Of a stretch of 64,000 bases of DNA, positions 47,744-63,320 are shown one piece after another. The DNA is taken from the NCBI RefSeq assembly GCF_021347895.1, contig NC_067120.1:20321361-20385360 (forward strand). The letters run 5' to 3'. The stretch's first letter is position 1; each line of letters starts with the position of its first letter. Both the position numbers and the translations under genes were made by a program. Below the pieces are notes generated by a model. It searched no databases and was not told the DNA's origin. It was given only the letters and a program-made list of their open reading frames with translations. The DNA is from Acanthochromis polyacanthus. Taxonomy: Eukaryota > Chordata > Actinopteri > Pomacentridae.

Positions 47744-50700
47744 ATGGAAACCAGCATCAACAATGAGCTGAAGTTGTCGTCTGCAGCTGACTGGGAGCAA
47801 CACAAGAGCTGCAGGTAATATACTCTGTGTTTTCTAACAAACGTGTTGGCTTTCAGTTCAGAGTAAAGAACAAGAAAAGACTCATAAATGTTGCTGCTTC
47901 TCTGTACATGTGTGAAGGTCCAGTATCAGTGCTGGAATGCAACTGAATACATTTACTCAAGTGCAATTTAAGTACAGCTTTGAGATAGAACATTTTGGTG
48001 TAAATGATATTTTACTTACTTATCCCCTGCTTAATTTAAATAACTGTGTGAGTGTCTTCAAACTTATAACTCCTAACATGACCCAGTTGCTGTGATTCAT
48101 AAAACAAAAGCAACAGAGAGCAAACTCACAGATGATCAACTGGATTGGGATTTGGGGAGTTTGGAGGCCCGATCCAACACCTTGGGCTCATGGTCATGTT
48201 CCATGAGCCATGACTGAGCAATATTTTCAGGAATTGCAGGGTGTACTGTCACGCTGAAGGAAATAAAGGAGCGCTGTTGGCAAAACAGGATGTTCTTGGT
48301 CGGCAACAGTGTTTAAGTGGGTTGTAAGTGTCAAAGTATCATCTGCATTAATGCTCTCTTCACCTATTGGTGGTTCTAATGTTTGACTAATTGGTGTAAA
48401 TTACAATAATCACATAAATTGCATAACTTTATTTATAGCTTTTCTCATGAAAGCAATTCAGTAGTTTCATATATTTGATGAACAGGCTTTAAAATTTGGT
48501 AAATGAGACAAACATGTCTGAACAGAACAGATAAAATAATTCAGGAAAATTATACATAACGAGAAAAGCAATCTGCTCCTTCCTATCTACTGTCTACATA
48601 ATAAACAAATAGATGGCAGATGTTATTTTTGGCCTAAATATGGTTCAGACACTTGCATGTCATCCATTCCTCTCTCTTTTTCTGTCTCATGCTTACTCTT
48701 CTATAAAATGTTTCCAAAAAGCTGAAAAATTTATAGAAATTGTGTCGTTCCTTCACGTTATTACAGTGTTAGGATGACATCTCAGCCAACGCTGGCCTCT
48801 GAGGCTGCACTGATTCCACTGTTCCAGGGCAAACGGAGATGCAACGTTACTTTTGTTCTGGACAGCTCAGAGAACATGAGAGCTGTTCTGGGGTCAGTGA
48901 AACGCCTGCTGATCCAGACCCTGCTGGCCAAAGCTTCTCTCAGGGACTCACTCTTCAACATCATGACTTTTTCCAGCAAGGTGAGCTGGGATGGACTGCT
49001 TGTTGTACAGAACAAATGATTACAGTGTCTTACATCTGAGCAACGAAAGCTCTCCAGAGCCACTCCTGTTGGAGATATTTTGGGTGTAGGTGACACTAGG
49101 GATTGGTTATGGAGTCACTAAACCAAAAGTGTTAATAGTTCTCAACATCAATTTGCCCAACAACTTCTGAGTAAAATCTTCACCTTATATCTCCAGGACG
49201 GCACAAAAAGAATGCTCAAAGGTTCATCCTCTGGAGCATGGAAATATTGGTGAAAGGATGATTTCTTTACAATCTGTACATCAGTTTTTACGTTTTTGTA
49301 TAAATGTCAAGAAAATTTTTTAAAACAAAGTTCAACGGCCCACCAAAAAAACTTGGGAGTTATTCTTGGAACATGTATATCAAAATCAGTCTCATGTTCG
49401 GCACAAATGGGACAAAGTCATTGTTTAACATCTCTGGGCTCCAGTGGACGAATGTGCAAGGACCCCAGATGTCCCAGTATGAACTGCCATTATATAGCAT
49501 TGGTATTAGCTTGTGTCACATGGTTCAAACAGCATTTCTAAATAAAGTAATGTCACATTAGTTTAGCACAGTGGGGGTTTACAAGCACAGTATTGTTTTG
49601 ATTAATAGATAAATCTTTTTTTCACCAAATTTGGTCAAACATGTCTGAACAGTAAATCAAAAACTTGCCAAAAACATTACAAATATTAATTTAGAAATCA
49701 TGAATCTGCATCCTAAAATTCAGATGTTACCATACGATGCTCAGGATTGACTCCCGAGCCAAGTAAATGAAGTAAGGACTCAGTAAACGGTAAATAACTT
49801 AACTTGATATAAACTAAAGCCTGTATTATCTTAATGAAACAAGAGGATATTAGCCTAGCCATGCTACACCCATGTTTCTGACGGCACAAGGGTCTAGGGA
49901 AGCTCGACAGGGAGGGAGGCGGGCTAAAAGGTTGTCTATCAAATCCCTCTGCAGCAGTTGGGTAGGTATACAACCAATCAATGCAACGAATAGGCTGACG
50001 TAGTTCCGAGAGCGCCGACGGATTGCCAGCAGAGCCGCGGAGCCAACTGGTATATTAAGGATTTGCCATATCCCGTCGGCATAAGTCCAAATACGTCTTT
50101 CTTCTCAATGAAACACTTCAGTCCCGTCCTTTGTTTATCTTTCAAGTTGAATTTTAGCTTCAGATCTTTAAGGGCTGTGGCCAAAACCGAGTCGAAAGAT
50201 AACTGTTTATTGTGCACCGGTTGTTTCTGTCAGAATCGTCACGCCTCTGTCGTCACTTCGTTACGCCCGCCTTCTGACTCTACACTTCATGGTGATTGGT
50301 CCGGCCAGTTTTAGGAGAATCCAGCCTCGAGCCTTATGGAGGGTAACCAGACCCTCCCTGGCAGAGAATTAAATTTGTTGCCGTGGGTTGTCTAGCGCGG
50401 CTAGGCTAAGAGGATATGTCTTCTTTATCTTTTTTAGGCAGTGTCTCTCCCATTAATTCTTTGCGGACATCTTTTTTTCACCCATGTGTGTATTTGAAGT
50501 TACTAAATCTTCCTTTTCCCTTTGCAGGTGCACTGTTGGTCCCACCACATGCTTCCCTGTACTCCAGACACAGTGTACACAGCTCTGTCCTGGATTCACT
50601 CCATCAGCTGCAGCCCCGGCAGGAATCTCCTGGCTGCCCTGACCGTGGCTCTCGCTGACCCCTTCTGTCAGACTGTCCACTTGCTCTGCTCTGACCTCCC

Positions 50701-53700
50701 TGACCAGCCAGAGGCCCTGCTAAGAGTCCTGCCTGCCCTGGCTGCTGGGAGGCCTGTGAACATCTTCTATCTGCAGGACTCAGGCAGGCAGCTGGACAGG
50801 AACAGCAGAGACTACCTGCAGACTCTGACCCAGACCACAAGAGGGAGCTGTTATCTAATTCCATTTGGTTTGAATGGAGTGTTGGACAAGGTATGGGTGA
50901 ACTTTACTGCACAAGACTATTCAGAAATTGTTGGCTTAGTCTGGAAAATTTCAACAAAAACTTGCTAAAAAAAATAACAAAAAACTGTTTGCTTTGACTT
51001 CCAACAGAATCTGCACTTTCATCATGACCTGGCTATGATCCAAGTAACCATAAAGTTAACAGTAAACAAGAAAAGCACTTAGAGATCGCAGTACCCAGTA
51101 CAGGGCTGCTCAGTCTGTGTATCATCACTGACGGATTAAATGTTTTTTAAAAAATGACCTTGCGCTGAGCACAGGCGTGTGCATGTGTGTGTTATTTACG
51201 GATATCGAATCACGTGACCTTAATATGTAGCAGGCGGCAGGAATTAATGGGACTCTGAAACACCCCCACAATTTAATCAGTTGCTAATTGTATTATTTCC
51301 AATGGATAAGTTAAAATTTGTAGGACTGCAATTATGTGATCGTCAGCAGGCAGCTGACGTAGTGTTCACTCGATGTCATAGTTACAGTGACGCCGTGCAG
51401 CTATCTTGCAATGCTACAGAAATCTTTAACGTGGATCCAGACTATAAGCCGCATATAAAATCTAATGAGGCGGTCCTTGTGCCATTTCTGACCTTCCCTG
51501 AAAATTTCATTGAAGTCTGTTTTTGCGTAAAGTGCACAGACAAACAAAAAGATTCACAGATAAACAGAAGGACAAACGTACGCCGATCGTCACATAAATA
51601 CATAGAAATATACACTGACTTGATTTAAATGGTGAGTTAATTGCACTTGGAGTTGGACTCCAAAAAGAAATGCTGCTCCTAAACAATGTCAAGTCCACCA
51701 ATCCATCAGTACTGTGCACTCAGTATGGTTAAATCCATCCATCATCATCTGCACACCACTTCATCCTCATTAGGGTCGCAGTGGGGCTGGAGTCTGTCCC
51801 AGCTGACTTGGGGTGAAGGCAAGAGACACCCTGGACAGGTCAGCATTCTATCACAGGGCTACATAAACAGACAAACAATCACACCCACACACCATTTAGA
51901 ATTACCAATTAACCTCAGCATGTTTTTGGACTGTGGGAGGAAGTCAGAGTACCCGGAGAAAACCCACACATACACAGGGAGAACACACAAACTCCATGCA
52001 GAAAGATCCCAGGAAGGCCAGGATGCAAACTGTGCAGCCCCAGTATGGCAAAATGTTTACTAATAAACAATAATGAGTCTGTGTTTGTCTGTGTTTTGGA
52101 TGTTGCCAGGTGATTCCTCTGCATGTTGCAGAGAGCCAGTCATCAATGCATACCGTGCCTTCAGCTCAGTGTTGCTGGTGTCACCACACATCTTCACCCT
52201 TTCTCAGGTTGGTTTTCATGGTCACAATTTTGTAACAGTGCACTACAGATGATGTTACCAGAGCAAACACATTTTAAACAAATGACATTTCTCAAAGCAC
52301 AAGTTCCCACACTGTTTGACTTTGTACCCCAGGTGTAGTCTGGGTAATCTGCACCGTCCAGTTGCCTCCTGCATGCTACCTGGTCAAACTCTGGCTGGTC
52401 CAGAGTTCTTCCCAGGATGCAGGGTGTTGGCCAGGAGAGAGGCTGATGGTCTGTACTATCTGGGCACCGTGGTACAGCAGGTACAGGTAAAAAATACTGT
52501 GATCATATACTGTATGTAATCCTATACAGGCAAGTATTGGACTGCAGCCCTTTTATTTTTATCCCTACATCAGCACAAGGGATCCAAAATGAAACACTAA
52601 CTATAAGGTTTGCTGTAAGCTTTGCAAGAAATGGTACGTAATTAGTGGATTAAATATGAACTGTTTATCAATTGTGGCCCAATTTAAGGACAATGCAGCA
52701 CAGCATTGATCATAAATACACAGTCAGTGTGAATAAATTTAAATCCTCATTTCAACCTCAAACCAAAAACTTGCCAGTAAATATGTATATTCTGTGTTGA
52801 CATCTTCCTCCAACCTCTCCAAACCCAGGGCCGCAAGGGAGTTTGGGTCGTCGAGTTTGACCATCCAGGAAGTGCTAGGGCAGGTGTCGTCTCCTCCAAA
52901 CGGCAACTGGTTTGCTCACCTGACATGGTCAAAGACAGCAGAGCTCATTCACACTGTCTCCTCCCTGGCGATGCTGTCCTGTCACCATGGGAACCAGATC
53001 TGAGGAGATTTGGTCCAGGACAAGTGATGGCAGCCACTGAGGGCAGAGATGGTTTTACAGGTACGGCCACAGCAGTGTAACATTTGTTGTGATGTAACTG
53101 AAGGTCCACAGTTAAGGACGCTTTACCTCACAGTGAATCATTTCGATGTAATGACTGATCCTCCACTGTCAGTAATTCTAATACCTCTTCCTCTCTCCTG
53201 CAGCTGATGCTGTTACAAGCCTCCGGGTGCTGATGTGGAACAGTTATGTGTCTCTGGTTCCTGACAGCCTGGTTTTGCCTGTTTCAGCTTCTCAGCATGA
53301 CAGAATAGTCAGGGAGCTCCAAATCCTCACACCAGCTCCAAGTCCATGCTGCAGCTGGCTTTGTACCCACAGCTCCTCCTGCGCTCCTCAGATGTTCTGC
53401 ACTGACAGCTGCCAGTCAGCATCTACGTCTTGCAGCTGTTCAGTCACAAACTGCAGGACCAGTCTTGGAGGAACAGATGGGTTTGACAGGGCAGAGCAAG
53501 TTAATGAGATGGACCTCAGAAATGCAGATATGAGGATCAACGACTCTGAGGTTCCATCCTCTTCTTCTTCTTCTTCTCTTTCTCTTTCTGAGGATGGGAC
53601 CAGAGCATCAGTTTCTCCTGCAGTGAAGCTGAGGAGTAAACAACAGCGTCCTCCCTGGAGGTACTGGAGAAGAACTGGACCAGAACCACAGCACAGACAG

Positions 53701-56132
53701 CCAGGTAAGAAACAGACACAGACTCAGTTCATGGTTTCTGGTCTTAAAGGGGAACTTCGTTTTTTTTTCAACCTGGGGTCTGTTTTCATATGTCTTTTCA
53801 TACATGTGAGTGATGGAGAAATGAATTTTCGACATAGCTCCAGTATTTAGCCAGGCAGGCAGCTTAGCAGCTCAGCTAGCAGCTCAGCTAGCAGCTCAGC
53901 TAGCGAAAAGTATGGGGCAACTTGCCCCCCTGCATCAAAGTCCGCCCCAACGTGCTTTTTCCCCACACTGACCGGCTCGGATAGTCATAACGAGTGTCCC
54001 ACAACATAGTAGAGATGAGAAGTGAACGAAAACCTCCACATTACTTGGCGATCGCTATTTGTTGTGCTCTGTATCCAAATCTCAGGACGCTAGAAAGCAA
54101 ATCTCATTCCGAAATTTGCTTTCTAGCAAATTTCAGAACGAGCAAATCTTCCAAAACTGGTGTTTTGGCGCGAGCTATCATGCGATTTCGGATCGAGATT
54201 TGCTTTCTAGCGTCCTGAGATTTGGATGCAGACCACAAGAAGAAGTGATCGCCAAGTAATGTGGACGTTTTCGTTCACTTCTCATCTCTAATATGTTGTG
54301 GGACACTCATTGAGACTATACGAGCCAGTCAGTGTGGGGAAAAAGCACGTTGGGGCGGACTTTGACGCAGGGGGCAAGTTGCCCCATACTTTTCGCTAGC
54401 TGAGCTGCTAGCTGAGCTGCTAAGCTGCCTGCCTGGCTAAATACTGGAGCTATGTCGAAAATTAATTTCTCCATCACTCACATGTAAGAAATGACATATG
54501 AAAACAGACCCCAGGTTGAAAAAAACCGAAGATCCCCTTTAAAGCAACAACCATCTAAAAATATTCAAACAAAAGGTGCTATATGTTTACTAACACTTCA
54601 ATATTAATAGCTCAGTGTGACATCCAGTTTGAGATATTAAACGTACTATAAATAAAAACAACTTTTGCCAAGAGCTGCAGTGTATTTTGCTGTTGTGATG
54701 TATTTACTGGGTAATCTGCCTGGAAAGTGCCATTCTAGCAGGTCAGTATTCAGCCGGTGCTCTAAATTTAAAAACTAAAATATTTTTTATTTACGTATTT
54801 AGGTGCACTGGTTAAATTTCAGCTGTGAATCTCTACTTCTGTTTCAAGGCTCTTGTCAGCTACTCTTGTGCCTGTTGTGCTTTGCTCTTCATCTTTGATT
54901 GAAACACACAGATCCACTCCTGTATGACAGACCACGTATGCATGTTTTAATAAAAATATTGATATTTGATGACAGTGTAATGTTGATGTTTTATTGTGAA
55001 TGAACCACAAGAGGAAGTGATGCAATATAATGCTGCGACCATATTTTGCTCTACCCCTAGCTACCATAGTAAGGCGAGTCACTACATTTTTATCATGCAG
55101 TTTTTTTAAACCACACTCTACCCATGTACACGTTCATTCAGCAGGATTTTTAATAGCTATTATAATAATGCCTCAAAACATAACACTAACTTCTATCCAG
55201 TAATAGAGCAAATGGGCAGATTGTAATTCAGTGTAAATTCTGAGGAACACTACTGCTAATACAATGAGAGTAAAGATAATCGCCACCATGGTCTGAGTCG
55301 CATATTATTAAATCTTTGTGCTTTATAATAATGGTGAGAATATTTCTGTGTACAGCAACTAAGCAGCTCCAACCATTTTTCACAGCAATGGTCACATTTT
55401 TCCATGAAGAGACGTGTGCCGTCGGGCTCATTTGGAAGCCATCCCACAAAAGTTCTACACAGTTCAGTTTAATGATAGTGATATGTACATATATTCTAAG
55501 TCTATGGTACTGTTTAGGGCCGTCATGACATCAGATTTTCACATCATTATCATGAGTAAAGGTAATTCCAATATTACCATCTCTATAGAAAATTAAAAGA
55601 AAAAATAATACAGTTGAGGTAATCTTCAATTTTTTTAAGAGTCTGTCATAACGGTACAGTATGTTGCTCCATTGTTTTAGTGTCAACCAGATAGTTACTG
55701 GTGCAGAACTATTTCCAATACTATTAACATCTGTTACTAACATATGTTGCTATTACTGTGTTATTAACATGATTGCAAAATGTAACTTGTTCAATATCAG
55801 ATAATACCAATACTGGTGTTTGATGCCATCCCTAGTACTACTAGTTCTACTTTATACAATATGCAAGAGATCTAGGTTAACCTGGACATATTTCTGTTTT
55901 GTCTGCAGAGAGTGCAGCCCCCAGGACGTCATCACAGCCTGTCAGGTTCAGCTTCCCTGTCCCACAGATCAGCGCCTCTCCAAATCACAGCTCCCTGTTT
56001 CAGTCACTTCCTGGTACTAAAGGAAGACGAGCGAACATCAAAGATGTTTTTGGAATGTCAAACTTCAAGCCTCGACCGCCAGCGAGACTGCAATCTTTCT
56101 CTGGCCACAGTGCCTCGGCTGTTTACACATAA
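47744..56132 (+). CDS. c11orf16: C11orf16-like protein with N-terminal VWA-like domain and DUF4537
   Basis: Eight exons: 47744-47814, 48767-48980, 50528-50890, 52110-52207, 52333-52486, 52829-53060, 53204-53704, 55909-56132. They sum to 1857 nt, 618 aa, all phases consistent. Residues 49-220 resemble a von Willebrand A domain: strand CNVTFVLDSSEN (49-60) with a degenerate metal site (Asn where DxSxS has the last Ser), and later TVHLLCSDLPDQPEALLRVL. Residues 278-376 contain CRVLARREADGLYYLGTVVQ and GVWVVEFDHP, the DUF4537 region shared with C11orf16 and VWA3A/B. A Ser-run follows, then PPWRYWRRTGPEP, a signature of C11orf16. Function is unknown. Position next to akip1 agrees with human C11orf16. 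Exon 5 could end at 52480 instead (both keep frame), and exon 1 is supported only by frame and context. Confidence 0.8.
49851..50408. mobile_element. TIR element with 9-bp target duplication, carrying a RecQ-like fragment
   Basis: Ends TAGCCTAGCC ... GGCTAGGCTA are inverted, and both sides carry AGAGGATAT (49842-49850 and 50409-50417). This is a perfect 9-bp target-site duplication, so the 558-bp unit is a clean insertion. A 9-bp duplication suits Mutator-like elements better than hAT (8 bp) or Tc1 (TA). It lies in intron 2 of the C11orf16-like gene, about 110 bp before exon 3, and encloses the minus-strand frame 49978-50217. Confidence 0.85.
49978..50217 (-). pseudogene. RecQ-helicase-like N-terminal fragment inside a transposon
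   Basis: An intact 79-codon frame contains LKFNLKDKQRTGLKCFIEKK and then LMPTGYGKSLIYQLAP, the Q-motif-like lead-in and Walker A (motif I) of RecQ helicases. Nothing else of the helicase follows: the frame ends in unrelated residues, as expected for a captured first exon. It is bounded by the inverted repeats of the element at 49851-50408, so it belongs to the transposon and not to a host helicase gene. Confidence 0.7.
51088..51598. repeat. Dispersed repeat family A, copy 3, in an intron of the C11orf16-like gene
   Basis: Shares GCGCTGAGCACAGGCGTG, TATGTAGCAGGCGGCAGGAA, CATAGTTACAGTGACGCCG and ACGTACGCCGATCGTCACAT with the copies at 10113 and 6774. The terminal CTCCGCCAAG words are eroded. 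Confidence 0.6.
51730..52050 (-). repeat. Dispersed retroposon family B, copy 3
   Basis: Antisense copy with CATCCATCATCATCTGCACA, GTCCCAGCTGACTTGGGGTG, TGTTTTTGGACTGTGGGAGG and CAAACTCCATGCAGAAAGAT. It ends about 60 bp before exon 4 of the C11orf16-like gene. Confidence 0.75.
53744..54542. mobile_element. TTAA-flanked long inverted-repeat element in intron 7 of the C11orf16-like gene
   Basis: The outer ends read TTAAAGGGGAACTTCG and, inverted, TTAAAGGGGATCTTCGG, with TTAA at both borders (53744-53747 and 54539-54542). Arms 53744-54105 and 54195-54542 are near-perfect reverse complements around an 89-bp centre. TTAA duplication is used by piggyBac and Kolobok superfamilies, and the G-rich end suits Kolobok. 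No transposase is encoded. The arms differ in copy number of an AGCAGCTCAGCT word (three versus two). Confidence 0.87.
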
Positions 56133-56196
56133 GTGTCAGTGTATGTTTGGTAAATTTGTTGGTAAAAGAACAAGCATAAAATGGATAAAAAGTACA

Positions 56197-56202
56197 TTTA
56201 TT
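56197..56202 (-). terminator. Candidate akip1 polyadenylation signal
   Basis: TTTATT on plus reads AATAAA on minus, 254 nt beyond the akip1 stop codon and only 65 bp from the stop codon of the convergent gene. Confidence 0.5.
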
Positions 56203-56286
56203 TTATATACTGAAGCGGTATTAGTGCAGGTAAAAATCACTCGAAAGCGCGTTACATGATGCTCTACAGCAAAATTTCAAAAATGC

Positions 56287-56292
56287 AATAAA
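56287..56292 (+). terminator. Candidate polyadenylation signal of the C11orf16-like gene
   Basis: AATAAA lies 155 nt after the stop codon at 56130-56132; another AATAAA follows near 56316. Use of either would make the transcript overlap the akip1 3' UTR. Confidence 0.5.
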
Positions 56293-56455
56293 AATATGGC
56301 TTTTCAAGTGCAGCAAATAAATATTTAAATAGCAAAATAAAACTCTTAATGCAAAAATCTGTATTAAAAGCAGGCAAGAAACACACGTAAACATCACTAG
56401 CATGGTTCAGTTTTGTTACTGAATTTTAAGGGTGACTGGTTTGGTCAGGTTGGGG

Positions 56456-57243
56456 TCAGAGGTTGAAGGTGAGGTTGATACTCTCCCCAGCTTTAACACT
56501 GACCAGCTGAGTCTGCTGCTGGGACTCCGGCATACTGGCAGTGATGGCGTATGTTCCAGGTGAAACCTCGATGTAAAAATCTTCACCCTCTGCCGACACA
56601 TGGCCCTGAAGACAAAAAGACGGATGACACTAATGAAAACTTTTCATTCTTTTAAAAAAAAAAACAGTAGATTATTATTATTTGTTCCTTACATGTTTCC
56701 TTTTTGGCAGTGGAGGTTTTGTCTTCCCAGCTCCAATACGCGTGTGAAACCTGGACGTGTGTTTTTTTTCAGTGTCGCTGGGCTCAGGGCAACAGCCAGA
56801 CTCATAAAACCTCTGCAGCGAAGAATAAATTTAAGTCTTCCGTGTGTGTAGCTGAAAGCCCACATAGGGGTGCAGGCTACTAGGTGAAATATGAGAAATA
56901 TTCACTAACCTTGCAATGATAGGTCGTCTGTGCCATGAACTCTGCAATGGTTGCAAAGGCATCATTAAGCTCTGTGCAGGGTTTCTGAAAAACAAAAAAA
57001 AACCATAAGAAACTGTAATTGAGAAAAGCATTCAAAAATCAGTTGTTGGAAGTGAGCTTTATGCAGAAAAAGACATGCAGGAACCTTGACAGGTATATGT
57101 GCATCTTGGTCTGTTGTAGTGGGGCTCTGGGATTCACCAGTGCTAGTCCAGTCTACGCTCCGTCTGGAGGCGCGCTCCAGCACCTCCAAGCCCAGACTGG
57201 CAGAGCGCCGTAGGGAAGACTCCAGCCAGGATTGGTTAGCCAT
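56456..57243 (-). CDS. akip1: A-kinase-interacting protein 1
   Basis: Four coding exons: 57085-57243, 56910-56984, 56693-56812, 56456-56605, all phase 0, 504 nt, 167 aa (human about 210). AKIP1 binds the PKA catalytic subunit and p65 and affects PKA nuclear retention and NF-kB signalling. Conserved parts are SASLGLEVLERASRRSVDW at residues 14-32, ATIAEFMAQTTYHCKRFY in the middle, and the C-terminal DFYIEVSPGTYAITA ... VSVKAGESINLTFNL. The region corresponding to the human middle insert is shorter. Upstream, an acceptor at 57272-57274 and a donor at 58258-58259 suggest a separate noncoding first exon near 58260-58330, so MANQSW at 57243 is preferred over an in-frame ATG at 57294 that would lie in the intron. 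The first donor (GTTCCT) is weak. Confidence 0.9.
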
Positions 57244-57765
57244 GAACAGGTCGAGTGAAAACTTAGGTGACCTGAGTGAAAGAGAGAACTCCATCAGCCA
57301 GTTTCCTTTACATCACAGGAACACCTTATAGAGTTTCATTTCACATTTGCCTTTCTTTTCTCATGATTTCTTATGGAGCCAAAAAATAGTCGATAAAAAC
57401 ATCAAACAATTGCAATAACATGATTGATAATCAGACATTTTTTTAAGCAAACACACCAAAATGCCCCATAGATTTAGCTTGCCAAATTAATATTTCATGT
57501 TTATATTACTCCTCCATGACAGTCTAAGCAGACAAACGTCACCACTGGCTCCAGAAAAATGTACACAAAAACAATAAAGACAGCAACAATAACACTGAGC
57601 TGGACGCTGAGCTGTGCAATGTTGCACTTGAGAACAAATGACAGTTTAATTTTTTTGCACAGCAGATTAATTGATGAGAGAATTCTGGGCATATTAATGG
57701 GTAATAAGAAGAGCTGCAGCCATATTTGATTTTCAGTACAGATGCAAAACATTAAAATCTGAAGA

Positions 57766-57795
57766 TGTATAGATGTATAGATAGATAGATAGATC
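57766..57795. repeat. (GATA)n microsatellite
   Basis: Short run of GATA units within the akip1 5' UTR intron. Confidence 0.85.
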
Positions 57796-58421
57796 ACACC
57801 CACAGATAAAATTAGCAGAAACTTTTTCCAATCGTGGTCGCATGGTATTTTTTTGTAAATATTATTTTTAAATTATGAGCTTTTAGCAGCAACATGAATC
57901 AACACGTTAAGCACAAGTGAAAGCAGCATGGAAAGCTGCGCATGCGTACAGCTTACCGCCCCAAGAAGCAACACTAGGAAGCAGCTTCACTTATTTCAGA
58001 AACAACTTAGTTCATATTTTTACAAACAGAACAGTTTCCCTCTGAGCTCAGCACAAACAATGAGACGAATTCACGTCACAGCCTGCCATTGTGTTGTAAC
58101 AACAACCTCACAGATGTCTGCACAGTCAACAAATCTCTCGTAAAGAGATTATTTACTTGTTTACCAGTTCAGCACCTTCAGTTAGTGCCGCATGGGTAAA
58201 CAAGTAAACAGTTAAATGAGTGCAGTTCTTCAAAAAAGTGTGATGCTTCATACAGTTACCTGTCAGTCCGAGCTGCTCACATTTTCCCCGTTTCGCTGCA
58301 AGGTTGAAGCTTCACAGCCAGAATGCAGCCAGAGAAGCTTTCAAATGTCAATACAGGAAGTACTGCAGGTTAGACTCCGCCCCCTTCAGATCCTGCCAAG
58401 GAAAGTAAATCCACAATAAAA

Positions 58422-58422
<1 letters not shown>

Positions 58423-58484
<62 letters not shown>
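58423..58484. repeat. (TA)n microsatellite, about 60 bp
   Basis: Uninterrupted TA dinucleotides just upstream of the akip1 first exon. From here to 59660 no gene was recognised; the sequence is AT-rich and unique-looking. Confidence 0.95.
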
Positions 58485-58488
<4 letters not shown>

Positions 58489-59682
58489 ATATATTTTTAA
58501 TAGGACAGCAACTACTAATTATTCCATTATGAATTAATGCTTATGCTTATTTCCCCTATTATTCAATTTATTAGTAAAAGTTCAAAGTTATCAGACCACC
58601 TTTATCCCAGATTCACAATTTATGTTCAATCAACAGTCCAGATTTCACACATATTTACAATAAAATATTTAAAATGTACCCCCACCTACATCAGTAAGAA
58701 TGCTACTATTTATGGGTGGTTTTAATGACCTTATTTTTGTTGCTCTTGTTCATGTCTTTACTAATCAACTTTTATCTTATTTTTGAACCTAGTTTTTTCC
58801 CCTTCTGTTCACTGTATACAGAGAACTAAGATTCACTGCAGTCAAATTCTTTGCTTGCATGTAAAACTTGGCCAACAAAGCTGATTCTGAAAAGGAAAAT
58901 CAGAAAATCCTCACCCGGAACTGTCTGAGATATTACAATGAAAAGTATCACTGACTAGTTGTTGCTGCTCTGTTCCTGCTTCAGTTGTTTTCTACTCTGT
59001 GTAAATAAATTTGAAACATAAATGCAGCTAAGTGGAAAGTGTAATACTTCACTTTGAAAAGTGAAGTCATCAAGTTAGAAATGCACATCATTTGTGGATA
59101 CCAATCCAAGCTTTGTGTCTTCAGTCCAATAAAACTACTTAATTAGGAAAATGTCGAGAAGGAAGTCAGTGTTCTTCTTTAGACCATTTAGGTAAACTGT
59201 AATTAAGTTTCTATGGCAGCTTCTTAGAAGAGCTACAGGCCAAAAGCTGATGAGAACTAGTGCCTTTCTTGACCTTGTAGCCTCCTAAAAAACATTATAC
59301 ACTGAAGGTTTCATTCTTTCCTCCCAATTGTGTTTCTGTAATTTTCCAAGATGCACTGCCATCATTTTCAAGTTCCCATGGTTACTGTTCTTCAATGTCA
59401 AATTAAATACTTAAACTTCCAAAAACCAACGGTTAACATGTTTTTTCTTTACATTCTAGCCGTCCAATTTAAAGCTGCTCTCAGCCTGTGAACACATTTC
59501 CCACATTCGATTTGTCAAGTTCATCTTCCAACACTTTAATAATGCTTACATAGCTCACATAAATCTTTGTATTAGTTGAGTTTTCACACAAGCAAATGTT
59601 TGTGTAAATGCCATACTGTAACTGTCAACAGCAGCACCAGTTAAAATGAGAAATGACAAACATGCTATTTCCATTTATACAG

Positions 59683-59688
59683 TTTATT
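59683..59688 (-). terminator. rpl27a polyadenylation signal
   Basis: TTTATT on plus (AATAAA on minus) lies 27 nt beyond the rpl27a stop codon, giving the very short 3' UTR usual for ribosomal protein genes. Confidence 0.75.
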
Positions 59689-59714
59689 TTTGCAAAAACA
59701 CACTGACAGGAGCA

Positions 59715-63308
<3,594 letters not shown>

Positions 63309-63320
63309 CTTGGAGGATGG

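Noticed and set aside
57243..57294. Upstream in-frame ATG extending akip1 by 17 residues
   Set aside because: A good splice acceptor at 57272-57274 places it inside the 5' UTR intron, and the shorter start aligns better with the mammalian protein.
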